Positions 1 through 7,106 of a DNA stretch of 12,806 bases are shown here, one piece after another (within the stretch, counting starts at the first letter, position 1; each line of letters starts with the position of its first letter). The notes under the pieces were generated by a model. The model worked only from the letters and a program-made list of their open reading frames with translations. It searched no databases and was not told where the DNA came from. The position numbers were made by a program, and so were the translations under genes. The stretch lies in the NCBI GenBank assembly GCA_937891165.1, contig CALAEX010000033.1, positions 1 to 12,806 of the forward strand, written 5' to 3'. The DNA is from an uncultured Lachnospiraceae bacterium (lineage in GTDB: Bacteria > Bacillota > Clostridia > Lachnospirales > Lachnospiraceae).

Positions 1-68
1 AATAGCTCAGTCGGTAGAGCACTTCACTCGTAATGAAGGGGTCGAGGGTTCAAGTCCCTTTTTCAGCT
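1..68 (+). tRNA. tRNA-Thr (anticodon CGT), 5' end cut by window edge
   Basis: The D-arm (AGCTCAGTCGGTAGAGC), an anticodon stem CTTCA/TGAAG with loop CTCGTAA (anticodon CGT), a T-arm with GGTTCAAGTCC and the acceptor 3' strand TTTCAGC plus discriminator T are all readable. Only about 5 bases of the acceptor 5' strand are missing. CGU decodes the threonine codon ACG. The 3' half from the anticodon loop onward is supplied by the integrated element (attL), so the gene remains functional after integration. Confidence 0.93.
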
Positions 69-69
69 T
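27..69 (+). repeat. attL: attL: 43-bp direct repeat, left junction of the integrated element
   Basis: Identical over 43 bases to 12481-12523; the match breaks at base 26 on one side and base 70 on the other. It starts exactly at the anticodon loop of the tRNA-Thr gene and runs through its 3' end. The tyrosine integrase gene lies about 110 bases inside. This is the usual arrangement of tRNA-targeting integrases: the element restores the tRNA 3' half on one side and leaves the displaced host copy on the other. Confidence 0.92.
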
Positions 70-73
70 AAGA

Positions 74-119
74 AAGCCTCGGAAAAGAAAAATTTCTGAG
101 GCTTTTCTGTTTCTTTTTT
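74..119 (+). terminator. Rho-independent terminator of tRNA-Thr, carried by the element
   Basis: Hairpin AAGCCTCGGAAA / TTTCTGAGGCTT (one mismatch) with a 7-base loop, followed by a T-rich tract ending in TTCTTTTTT. It lies inside attL, so it belongs to the element. The host's original terminator for this tRNA is at 12525-12559. Confidence 0.75.
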
Positions 120-147
120 ACATACATTTTTTTCCAATAAGATGTCA

Positions 148-166
148 TAAGTGCAGTTTAAGTGCA
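148..166 (+). repeat. Paired TAAGTGCA direct repeats, possible integrase arm sites
   Basis: TAAGTGCA occurs at 148-155 and 159-166, an 11-bp (one helical turn) period, in the short gap between attL and the integrase gene. Tn916-type integrases with an N-terminal arm-binding domain recognise short direct repeats inside the ends. No exact copy is visible near attR, so the assignment is tentative. Confidence 0.3.
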
Positions 167-176
167 TCCTTTTGCT

Positions 177-1469
177 TCACTCATTTTCTTTGCGAAAGAA
201 AAGCTGTTCCATCTTGCTGGATGCAACTTCATCCAATTCTTCCAAAGCATGAACATACAAATTCATTGTTGTACTTTTCTGTGCATGTCCCAATCTTCTT
301 GCTACGGTTGGAATGTCTATTTGACTAGCTATTAACAAGGTTGCTGAAGTATGTCTTAGTCCATGTAATGGAATAGATGGTAATTTCTTTGATTCATCCT
401 CTACCATAGTATTGTAATAAGAAATGATTTTCTTGAAGGTATGATATGGTGTCGATGGATGCATGAGTTTGCCAGTAGACTGGATAAACAAGAAGTCTTC
501 TGTTCCTTTCCATGCATCTCCTAGTTTTAACTTATACTCTAGCCATTCTTCTTTATATTCTTTTATCAAACGCATAACAGATAAAGGTAATTTTACTTTT
601 CTAATAGATGTTCTTGTTTTCGGTCCTTTTATCACAATTTCTTTATTGCTATAGCATACGGACTTTGTCACGGAAATAACATTGGAACTAAAATCAATAT
701 CTTTCCATGTAAGAGCAAGGATTTCTCCTTTTCGAAGTCCTCCAAATAATGCAATGCTAAAGAATACTTTGAATTGTTTTGGAATATCATGTTTTTGAGT
801 ATAAGTACTTACTACATACTTTGTGCCATTACGATTCGTTCGTGTATGCTCTGCATATTCATACTCTAATCCACAATCCAATAACTTTAAAAATATTTCT
901 GCTTGTTCCTGATTAAAACATTGTATATTATGTATACTTTCTGCTCGCCTTGGCAATCGTACACGTTCTGCTGGATTCGAAGATATGATTTCATCAAACC
1001 ATGCTGTTTTAAAAATAGATTTTACAACTGCTAAATTCTTCTTAATGCTAGATGGCTTTAGTTCCTGACCATCTTCTCTCGTTAAATGAGCAAGAAAATC
1101 TCTAATATGTTTTGGCTTGATATCGCTCATTTTATAACATCCTAATTCAGGAATCAGTTTAGTTTCGATAAACCTACAGTAATACTCATATGTACTTATA
1201 ACTAAATTTCTCTTAGCTTCTTCCAAATACATATTACAATATTCTTCTAAAGACATTCTTTCACCAGATAAAATTCTTCCATTTAGCACCTTTTCTTCAA
1301 ATTCCATTGCAAACTTCTTTGCTTCTTTCTCTTGTTTGGCAAAGGTTGCAGTCTTAGGAATAAAAGTAGTTGTCTTCCTGATTTGTTTTCCTGTGCTATC
1401 TACACCAATAAATACGGTAATTTTATAAGTTGTTCCTTTGTTTCGCTCAATTCTTTGGATAGATGCCAT
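177..1469 (-). CDS. int: Tyrosine site-specific recombinase (integrase), Tn916/phage type
   Basis: This 430-aa protein catalyses integration and excision at the tRNA-Thr att site. Residues 1-45 look like a small arm-DNA-binding domain, about 70-170 is the SAM-like core-binding domain, and 230-430 is the catalytic domain. All active-site residues are visible: R246 (in GGLRKGE), K284, H369 and R372 (HGLRH), H395 (LGH) and nucleophile Y405 (NLYVH). Length is normal for the family and nothing is broken. The start is supported by the ribosome site AAAGGAAG 7 bases upstream, which overlaps the stop of the preceding rep gene (13-base gap), so int is the last gene of the leftward phage operon. Its stop lies about 110 bases from attL. 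Function is highly likely; whether a separate excisionase exists was not resolved. Confidence 0.96.
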   Translation of the reverse strand: MASIQRIERNKGTTYKITVFIGVDSTGKQIRKTTTFIPKTATFAKQEKEAKKFAMEFEEKVLNGRILSGERMSLEEYCNMYLEEAKRNLVISTYEYYCRFIETKLIPELGCYKMSDIKPKHIRDFLAHLTREDGQELKPSSIKKNLAVVKSIFKTAWFDEIISSNPAERVRLPRRAESIHNIQCFNQEQAEIFLKLLDCGLEYEYAEHTRTNRNGTKYVVSTYTQKHDIPKQFKVFFSIALFGGLRKGEILALTWKDIDFSSNVISVTKSVCYSNKEIVIKGPKTRTSIRKVKLPLSVMRLIKEYKEEWLEYKLKLGDAWKGTEDFLFIQSTGKLMHPSTPYHTFKKIISYYNTMVEDESKKLPSIPLHGLRHTSATLLIASQIDIPTVARRLGHAQKSTTMNLYVHALEELDEVASSKMEQLFFRKENE

Positions 1470-1482
1470 AACAATACTTCCT

Positions 1483-3099
1483 TTATGATATTTTATTCAT
1501 CCATTCTTCTTCTGGGTCTACATATTCACCAGTTAATTTATCTACCAATAAATAGTTATGGTCATAAACATCTTCAGGCATCACTTCTTCTAACATTTCT
1601 TTATTTAATTGTTTGGCACGTTTGGCTTTGTAACGCTTTGCTTCCTGAATATCATTATCATTTAAACATAATAAAGATAGCATGGCATCTGATACGGGAT
1701 TGTCATCATTTAATCCTTTCCTATACATTCCATAGGTAACTGCCTTATGAATAATTGCTTTCTTCATTCGTTCTGCAGACAATTGTCGGCTATAAACTCG
1801 CTGCATTTTTAGACCAACTGGATTTGGTGCTACATCTACTAATTTGGTTCTTCTTAATGCTATCCAAAAGCCACAGTTTGGTCTTCTCGATTTGTTACTA
1901 TCTCCTGTTTTTTCTACGAGTCGAAATATCTTATCGGTCAAATAATCTACAATCAAACGACGATTATCTAAAAAATCATAAATTCTTTTTGCTTCTGCTT
2001 TACTTATATTATTCTTGATAGGCAAGATTTTATAAGACTTCGAAGCTTTACGCATTAACTGAAATTCCACGTTAATGATAAGATTGATAGGCGGTGTTAA
2101 TCTATCCGCTAAAGTAATCATAGCATCTGTTATACTACCAGATTCTTCATGTTGCAACATAAGATGTTTACATTCTTGCCTATATCGTTCATTCTTGCCA
2201 TGTTCATAATAATAATTTAACCTAGCAATCGTAACATACTTCCAGGAACGTCTTAAATACGCTTGTTCATAAATGTTGAAATCATATCGATTGATTAGAT
2301 TATGAAATAACCATGTTTTTAAAAAGAAAGACTTATAACCTTCCTCAATCACTTCCATAGATTTGTTATAAATCCTTAAAAATACTTTTTGTCCTCTATC
2401 TCCACGAGAATAATAAGAAAATTCACAATCATTGCTACCTTTATCTACAAAAATATAAGTTGTTTTCCGTCCTAGCCTAGTACAACGCATTTCATTCATG
2501 CTTTCTACGTTAAAAAATTTCTCTGGTTCACTCAAATAGTTAGAATGCCAACAAAAATCTGTTCGGTTCTCTTTTACTTCTTTAATATGTAAGTTGTACA
2601 TCTTACAGATAGCTTGAACCCATGCATAAGATTTTTCAAATGCCTGAGTTACGCCATAAGTCCATAACATTTCTGACCTTATTTGTACAATAATTTCACT
2701 TGTAGTAGATAATTCTACTTCGTTCCCTGGAACTACTGGTGCAATAAAGATATCAAATTGTCCTGGCATTTCTAGGGAAAAATTATAGTACTTGGAAAAC
2801 TTTAAGTTAGATAAATTGAGATAATCTTGCATCTCTGGAATAAATAATTGAACCACATCACCTGTATATGCTTTTTTGGTTGCTCTTAAATTTAACTTTT
2901 CAATGGCATGACGAAAAGCCAACACGTTTTTGTCTTGGCTCTCTACTGTGAAATCTTCCTGAAGTTTCACGCTATAATAAAACGTGTCAATGTTATGTAA
3001 AAACTTCTTTGTTTTCATTTCAAACCAAAAGATGCGGTCTTTTTCACTCATTTCTTCGTATAAAACACACTTGGAAATTCTTTGTTTGTCAATCATCAT
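1483..3099 (-). CDS. Replication initiation protein, rolling-circle (Rep_trans/phage Rep-like)
   Basis: A soluble 538-aa protein, probably the nickase that starts rolling-circle replication of the phage circle. Residues 175-188 (VKENRTDFCWHSNY) and 229-250, with FLRIYNKSMEV, fit the pattern of replication initiation factors of the Rep_trans type (plasmid RepC/RepD, ICE relaxase-like Rep, inovirus RstA/pII analogues): a short tRhD strand followed by a YxK..E motif. The C-terminal half (about 330-538) is basic and charged and I do not recognise it; the protein is longer than plasmid Rep proteins. The start has GGAG 9 bases upstream; a second ATG follows immediately. It lies 18 bases after the Zot gene and just before int. 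I could not name the catalytic tyrosine with certainty. Family membership is an inference from weak motifs plus context. Confidence 0.7.
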   Translation of the reverse strand: MMIDKQRISKCVLYEEMSEKDRIFWFEMKTKKFLHNIDTFYYSVKLQEDFTVESQDKNVLAFRHAIEKLNLRATKKAYTGDVVQLFIPEMQDYLNLSNLKFSKYYNFSLEMPGQFDIFIAPVVPGNEVELSTTSEIIVQIRSEMLWTYGVTQAFEKSYAWVQAICKMYNLHIKEVKENRTDFCWHSNYLSEPEKFFNVESMNEMRCTRLGRKTTYIFVDKGSNDCEFSYYSRGDRGQKVFLRIYNKSMEVIEEGYKSFFLKTWLFHNLINRYDFNIYEQAYLRRSWKYVTIARLNYYYEHGKNERYRQECKHLMLQHEESGSITDAMITLADRLTPPINLIINVEFQLMRKASKSYKILPIKNNISKAEAKRIYDFLDNRRLIVDYLTDKIFRLVEKTGDSNKSRRPNCGFWIALRRTKLVDVAPNPVGLKMQRVYSRQLSAERMKKAIIHKAVTYGMYRKGLNDDNPVSDAMLSLLCLNDNDIQEAKRYKAKRAKQLNKEMLEEVMPEDVYDHNYLLVDKLTGEYVDPEEEWMNKIS

Positions 3100-3117
3100 A
3101 ATGCAGCACTCCGTTTT

Positions 3118-4017
3118 TTAATATAATTTTTTATGTCTACGTTTATAAGCCTTCGAATAATTCACTCCATCCATATTTACGGATTCCGTTCCTACTCTTA
3201 AAGCAAGTATTTCTTCTGAGGACATCATCTGTCCTTCTTTCATGTCTTTCTTTAACTTTTCGACACATTCATACGTGTCATACGCTTGATAATCTTTGTC
3301 GTTTACAAACCAACAAAGGATTCTCTTACAAGCTACATTGGCAGGACTAGAAGCTTGTTCTAGTTCCCAAGCGTCATATTCTTTCTGAAATTGAAATCTC
3401 CATACTTTTTCACATGATAAGACATAGCTTGTGACTTGTCGCATCAGAGCATCTACATGTCCAAATCGTTGGGCGGTATAAAAAATAGAAATGTTCCAGT
3501 GTCGGCATGTTAAAATGGAATTAAGTAGCAGAGGGTCTATGTTATTCCTGAACGCTCGACTATTTAACTCGCTACCAGCCTCATCAATCAATACTAAAGT
3601 TACGGTTAATGTATTATTTGCATCATCTTCATCACGAATGGTATCTGTCGATAATACCACTTGTTCTAAAGAAGCAAGATGTTCATAAGGGATTCCTACT
3701 AAATGTACATTACTTACTATATGTACTCGTTGTGTTACCCATTTTTTTCTACGAGGACAGTAGACTTGCAGCCCATCCTTTGCTCGATAAATCGAGCATA
3801 CGTGATGGACTGCCGAAAGGGTCTTCCCTTTTCCAAAGAGTCCAATAAATCCTACAATTTGACCTGTTTTCTGTAAACGATATTTCTTATATCTAAAATA
3901 CAAATAAATATCTTTTATACTATAAATAATGGCTTTGGGTAAATTGCTAATGACAGCTATCATGACATGAGGAGCAAATAAAAATGCTACTACTAAAACT
4001 ACAATGACATATACCAT
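3118..4017 (-). CDS. Zot/pI-like filamentous phage assembly ATPase
   Basis: A membrane ATPase of the Zot/gene I family that powers extrusion and assembly of filamentous phage. The N-terminal 35-40 residues form a hydrophobic membrane segment. Walker A is G59-LFGKGK-T66, Walker B is LVLIDEAGSE at 141-150, and TAQR at 181-184 matches the downstream polar motif of this family. At 299 aa it is typical in size, but the membrane segment is N-terminal rather than following the ATPase as in f1 pI. The stop of the upstream 47-aa gene overlaps its start (TAATG); a ribosome site AAAGGAG sits about 14 bases upstream. It sits between small membrane-protein genes and rep. This is the hallmark gene that identifies the element as an inovirus. 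Family confidence is high; FtsK/HerA-type plasmid transfer ATPases are the alternative but are normally larger. Confidence 0.88.
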   Translation of the reverse strand: MVYVIVVLVVAFLFAPHVMIAVISNLPKAIIYSIKDIYLYFRYKKYRLQKTGQIVGFIGLFGKGKTLSAVHHVCSIYRAKDGLQVYCPRRKKWVTQRVHIVSNVHLVGIPYEHLASLEQVVLSTDTIRDEDDANNTLTVTLVLIDEAGSELNSRAFRNNIDPLLLNSILTCRHWNISIFYTAQRFGHVDALMRQVTSYVLSCEKVWRFQFQKEYDAWELEQASSPANVACKRILCWFVNDKDYQAYDTYECVEKLKKDMKEGQMMSSEEILALRVGTESVNMDGVNYSKAYKRRHKKLY

Positions 4018-4160
4018 TAGGTTGCTCTCACTCCTTTTAATAACGTGTTTACTGTAGAAAATATACTGTCTATTAATACGACAAATAAAAGAAATCGAAC
4101 TGCCACTTCAGTTGGAGATGTAGCACCATCAAGAATAAAATTAATGAGGGTATCCGCCAT
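4017..4160 (-). CDS. 47-aa single-span membrane protein, probable minor virion protein
   Basis: Short gene overlapping both neighbours. Its ATG at 4160 lies within the last codons of the 86-aa gene and its TAA shares one base with the Zot start. It has an excellent ribosome site (AAAGGAGG, 7 bases before ATG). The peptide starts MADTLINFILDGATSPTEVA, continues with a hydrophobic span (VRFLLFVVLIDSIF) and ends in a short basic tail (KGVRAT). Size, one membrane span, basic C-terminus and position before Zot fit the small minor coat proteins of inoviruses (pVII/pIX or pVI analogues). I do not recognise a specific family; function is inferred from position. Confidence 0.72.
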   Translation of the reverse strand: MADTLINFILDGATSPTEVAVRFLLFVVLIDSIFSTVNTLLKGVRAT

Positions 4161-4401
4161 TATGTATACCTCCTTTCAGCCATCCTCTGACTAGACGCAT
4201 CGTTTCAAATCCGATTAAAATCAAAAGTAATGAGGAAATTGCATTAATTTCTGAAGATTCTAAAAACTGTAGTAACGCATCTAGTTTGTCTGATACTTCT
4301 AATAATGCCATATATATATCATCTATTGTATAAATTGATGTTGTTTCTATTATTTCTTCCATTGTTTCCACTGTTGTTAACATTACTCTATGTAACTGCA
4401 T
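4141..4401 (-). CDS. 86-aa membrane protein, possible minor capsid protein
   Basis: The N-terminal 50 residues are acidic and helical (repeated EE, DD, LDALLQFLE), followed by one membrane span around 54-68 (AISSLLLILIGF) and a short basic/glycine tail. Ribosome site AGGTG 8 bases before ATG. It starts 10 bases after the stop of the Pro/Thr-rich protein gene and overlaps the start of the 47-aa gene by 20 bases, so it belongs to the same operon. Negative N-terminus, single span and basic C-terminus is the inovirus coat layout. No family recognised. Confidence 0.75.
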   Translation of the reverse strand: MQLHRVMLTTVETMEEIIETTSIYTIDDIYMALLEVSDKLDALLQFLESSEINAISSLLLILIGFETMRLVRGWLKGGIHNGGYPH

Positions 4402-4411
4402 TCTATTTCAC

Positions 4412-5248
4412 CTACTTAATACTATTTTTCAAAAGAACGTAAACGCTAATTCCAATCAATACAATCCATCCAATTAATATGATGTTTAAAGGAAATATTT
4501 TAAATAATGACAATATTTTTTGCATAATAGATAAAATACCAGAGGTATCTTCTCCTAACTCTTCTGGCGTTGGAGTTGTTAAAACCACTGTTGGGCGAGG
4601 CGTAGAAGTTGGTCTTGGGGTCATTGTAACTTTTGGGGTTGCTGTCGGTCTTGGCGTACTTGTTAACCTTGGAGTTGCCGTTGGTCGAGGGGTAAAAGTA
4701 ACTCCTGGACGAGGCGTTGCTGTCGGTCTTATGGTTGCTGTTGGTCGAGGAGTTGCCGTTAGTCTTGGCGTTGCCGTTGGTCGTGGGGTTGCCGTATTTG
4801 TTGGAGTCGGTTTTGGTGTATTCGTTGGAGTTGGTTTTGGTGTATTCGTTGGGGTTGGTGCTATTGTTGGAACTACTAAATCATCAACTTCAAAATTAGC
4901 AAGTATAAAGGTACTACTATTAAATGTCCGTGGACCAGCAATATTACCTTCTGCATTTTTAGTAAAATAACGCCCTGAAACGGAAGTAGAAATAGTATAA
5001 GTTCCACCACTATACGAAATAGAAGGTACAGATTTAAAAACCCAACACTCATCAGATGTAGTAAAAATATAATATGGATAAGTAGATGCGTATGAACTCA
5101 AAGATGATTTATATGTTCGACCATAATTATTTGCCATATATTCAATAGCTTCTCCAAGAGTCAAATATCTTGCTTCTACTTGTTTTGGAACTATACTATT
5201 TATCATTACCATTATAACTAATACAAACATTACCATTTGTTTTTTCAT
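4412..5248 (-). CDS. Pro/Thr-rich exported protein with coat-like C-terminal anchor; virion tip (pIII-like) candidate
   Basis: About 278 aa. It has an N-terminal signal peptide (MKKQMVMFVLVIMVMIN, cleavage near VEA), an unrecognised globular domain of about 100 residues rich in Tyr/Ser/Thr, a long Pro/Thr stalk of repeats such as TPRPTATPR (about residues 127-228), and a C-terminal membrane segment. That segment (245-276) is 59% identical (19/32, no gaps) to the C-terminal segment of the 65-aa major coat protein, including FPLN, IGI and LKNS. The layout of exposed domain, flexible stalk and membrane/virion anchor matches inovirus adsorption proteins (pIII). An ATG at 5266 is in frame but lacks a ribosome site; the start at 5248 has GGGAG upstream and gives a proper signal peptide. 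Role in host recognition is inferred. Confidence 0.85.
   Translation of the reverse strand: MKKQMVMFVLVIMVMINSIVPKQVEARYLTLGEAIEYMANNYGRTYKSSLSSYASTYPYYIFTTSDECWVFKSVPSISYSGGTYTISTSVSGRYFTKNAEGNIAGPRTFNSSTFILANFEVDDLVVPTIAPTPTNTPKPTPTNTPKPTPTNTATPRPTATPRLTATPRPTATIRPTATPRPGVTFTPRPTATPRLTSTPRPTATPKVTMTPRPTSTPRPTVVLTTPTPEELGEDTSGILSIMQKILSLFKIFPLNIILIGWIVLIGISVYVLLKNSIK
4562..4870 (-). repeat. Intragenic tandem Pro/Thr-coding repeat
   Basis: Degenerate 12-24-base repeats coding for PTNTPKPT and TPRPTATPR units, about 100 residues. It encodes the stalk of the tip-protein candidate. Copies differ at synonymous and non-synonymous sites, so it is not a very recent expansion, but copy number could vary by slippage or recombination. 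Confidence 0.85.
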
Positions 5249-5255
5249 ATCATTT

Positions 5256-6200
5256 CTATCTCCCATTATACATTCTAAAAAATCCTACCAGTATCATTGC
5301 TACCATTGAATAAGTAAACAATTGTTGAAATGACACACTATATCCTTCTATCGATATTTCTAATGTCATAACATTCTCCCATATATACAACATTAATGTC
5401 CGAAAATTCGTAATCTTTCCACTTTCTCTATAATCTTCTATTTCTTTGTCTTTTATCGTTATATCATCTGACCATATAGATTCTTCGTACTGGATACCGT
5501 CTTCTTGTTCATACACACAACATAATTTATACTTGTATACTTTTCCTGGTTCCATGAGATGTTTCATAGTTCCTGAACCTGAGAGAAATGTTTCTTCATC
5601 TATCAATATATCAACATTCGTTAATGTACTTACTTCATAAAGTTCAATACTTGAACTAATAATTGTACTTCCACTTGTATTATAATTAGCTACTGCCTTG
5701 CCTTCTTCTATAGATACTTTCAATTCCACAATAGGTGTTGGTACTGGTGTTATAGTTGGAGTTATCGTTGGTATGATAGATTCTTGTAATGTTCCTAAAA
5801 CTTCATACCTTACCCAATCAGTAGTTGGATATTGAGCATAATATTGTACGATAAAAGACTGTACATCTGCATCCTTTGGCAAGGTAATACTGCCTTTTTG
5901 TGTAGATTGTAACCAAACACCTTCTTCATCCGTGTCATACTGTTCTGTTGTAATCTTCATTACAAAATGAGATTCTCCAGAGGAATCTAGGTAAAATACG
6001 GAAGTTTCATCTTCGTTAATTGGATATCCACTCGCTGTAAAATGAAACTGGTAAGTTGTATTTTCTTCTCCTGTTACGATTGTATACAAGAATTCATATA
6101 TACCATCTTCACCTAACTGTATAGTTTCTGCTTTAATTACTTTTGTATTAACATAACAGCATAAAACTAGACACGTTACTATAAAAATCCATTTCTTCAT
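5256..6200 (-). CDS. Large exported protein with Pro/Thr linker, Fn3-like domain and C-terminal membrane anchor
   Basis: About 314 aa. It has a signal peptide (MKKWIFIVTCLVLCCYVN, cleavage near KA-E), an extracellular beta-rich domain of about 120 residues, a short Pro/Thr linker (PTITPTITPVPTP), a second domain of about 95 residues resembling a fibronectin-type fold, and a C-terminal membrane span ending GFFRMYNGR. The last 15 residues resemble the end of the neighbouring 66-aa protein (GFMNAFSGR). An in-frame GTG/ATG cluster at 6209/6206 lies upstream; I chose ATG at 6200 because AGGTG precedes it and MKKW begins a good signal peptide. Its gene overlaps or abuts both neighbours. It is probably a second surface or virion-end protein; exact role unknown. 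Confidence 0.82.
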   Translation of the reverse strand: MKKWIFIVTCLVLCCYVNTKVIKAETIQLGEDGIYEFLYTIVTGEENTTYQFHFTASGYPINEDETSVFYLDSSGESHFVMKITTEQYDTDEEGVWLQSTQKGSITLPKDADVQSFIVQYYAQYPTTDWVRYEVLGTLQESIIPTITPTITPVPTPIVELKVSIEEGKAVANYNTSGSTIISSSIELYEVSTLTNVDILIDEETFLSGSGTMKHLMEPGKVYKYKLCCVYEQEDGIQYEESIWSDDITIKDKEIEDYRESGKITNFRTLMLYIWENVMTLEISIEGYSVSFQQLFTYSMVAMILVGFFRMYNGR

Positions 6201-6205
6201 AAGCA

Positions 6206-6406
6206 TCACCTACCACTAAATGCATTCATAAATCCCATTAATATTGTTAACAAAATGAAAACTATCAGTATTACTCGGATAAGTTCTGGTAAACACCACC
6301 AAAGGTATAGTAACAATTCTGTGAAATCATCGTTCTTTATGAAATCAACTATTATCTGTATATATGCGATTATATTGTCAAAAAAATTCTCAATTGACTC
6401 ACTCAT
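6206..6406 (-). CDS. 66-aa single-span membrane protein, probable minor virion protein
   Basis: Acidic N-terminal half (MSESIENFFDN ... KNDDFTE), then one long hydrophobic span (about 35-60) and a C-terminus GFMNAFSGR. Ribosome site AAAGGA about 9 bases before ATG. It lies between the 118-aa and 314-aa genes with 17 bases before and an overlap after. Its C-terminus resembles that of the 314-aa protein encoded next, a second small/large pair like the major coat and tip protein. Function inferred from context. Confidence 0.75.
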   Translation of the reverse strand: MSESIENFFDNIIAYIQIIVDFIKNDDFTELLLYLWWCLPELIRVILIVFILLTILMGFMNAFSGR

Positions 6407-6422
6407 AAAAACAATCCTTTCA

Positions 6423-6779
6423 CTACTTAATTAACTTCCAAACTGCCAATGCTACCATAAAATACATCATGACTATAAAAATATTGATTACCATTCCTGG
6501 TAAAAATGGAAATATCACCTGCAACAAACCTTTAATTGCACCTGTAACACCAGAGAAACCCATAATAAACGCTACAATTGTTGCTGGAATATCTAAAAGT
6601 AATTTACCTAACTTCACTAGCCAAGAACCACCAGAATCATCTTCTTCTTCTGAAGCATCTACTACTTCTACACTACTTTCTACTCCAATCTCTTCTGCCT
6701 TTACACATTCAGGAGGCAATAGAAACGCTATAACAATCAGCATACTGATAAAAAGCATCCTTTTCTTCTGATATTTCAT
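6423..6779 (-). CDS. 118-aa signal-peptide membrane protein, possible pVI-like component
   Basis: Signal peptide (MKYQKKRMLFISMLIVIAFLL, cleavage near KA-E), then a short very acidic segment (SEEEDD) and two hydrophobic helices (about 55-85 and 95-115) with a Gly-rich stretch (GFSGVTGAIKG) between them. Ribosome site AGGAG 9 bases before ATG. It is the first gene after the strong terminator that follows the major coat gene, so it should be made at lower level than coat. Multi-span hydrophobic proteins at this position in inovirus genomes are virion or assembly proteins (pVI type); I cannot identify the family. Confidence 0.75.
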   Translation of the reverse strand: MKYQKKRMLFISMLIVIAFLLPPECVKAEEIGVESSVEVVDASEEEDDSGGSWLVKLGKLLLDIPATIVAFIMGFSGVTGAIKGLLQVIFPFLPGMVINIFIVMMYFMVALAVWKLIK

Positions 6780-6793
6780 TTTTCTTCACTCCT

Positions 6794-6830
6794 AAAAAAA
6801 GGTGTACCTCCGAGACGGAAAGTACACCCG
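6794..6830 (-). terminator. Strong Rho-independent terminator after the major coat gene
   Basis: Minus-strand stem GGTGTAC...GTACACC extended by inner pairs CCG/CGG (one bulged base), followed by seven U residues. It lies 22 bases after the coat stop. Filamentous phages such as f1 also have a terminator right after gene VIII, which keeps coat expression far above that of the following genes. Confidence 0.88.
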
Positions 6831-6851
6831 CAGTGTATTGCATTTAACATT

Positions 6852-7049
6852 CTAGCTATTCTTTAACTGACTAAATACACCAATACCAATGGTTACAATA
6901 GATGCTATTAAAAAGAAATTCAATGGAAACACAGTAAACATTCCGAGAATGGTTCTAGTAACTTCCAAAAGGGAATCTACTAATGTCACATCAAGCCCAT
7001 TACCAGCATCTGTTAATACCATGGCATTTGTTGCTAAAGCGTTTAACAT
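6852..7049 (-). CDS. Major coat protein (pVIII-like) candidate, 65 aa
   Basis: A 65-aa protein with a short N-terminal stretch containing four acidic and only one basic residue (R32), an uninterrupted hydrophobic helix (about 40-60, FPLNFFLIASIVTIGIGVF) and a short C-terminal tail with lysine (QLKNS). This is the layout of filamentous phage major coat proteins: the basic tail faces DNA and the helix packs in the capsid. No classical cleavable signal is evident. Ribosome site AGAGG about 8 bases before ATG. It is followed by a strong terminator, as expected for the most abundant protein. Its segment 34-65 reappears at the C-terminus of the Pro/Thr-rich protein. It could be a minor coat protein instead, but the terminator and the shared segment favour major coat. 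Confidence 0.8.
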   Translation of the reverse strand: MLNALATNAMVLTDAGNGLDVTLVDSLLEVTRTILGMFTVFPLNFFLIASIVTIGIGVFSQLKNS

Positions 7050-7106
7050 ACCTACTACCTCTCTTTTTTCTACAATCTTATTTATAAGTTACGCTTCACC
7101 TTTGCG

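Noticed and set aside
463..654. Plus-strand open frames opposite int, rep and Zot (463-654, 1332-1739, 1755-2018, 3491-3848)
   Set aside because: All lie antisense to well-supported genes, without ribosome sites or recognisable products.
4479..4970. Plus-strand open frame rich in Val/Gly (GVAVGRGVAV-type)
   Set aside because: It is the antisense of the Pro/Thr repeat in the tip-protein gene; the repeat period keeps the opposite strand open. No ribosome site and low-complexity sequence.
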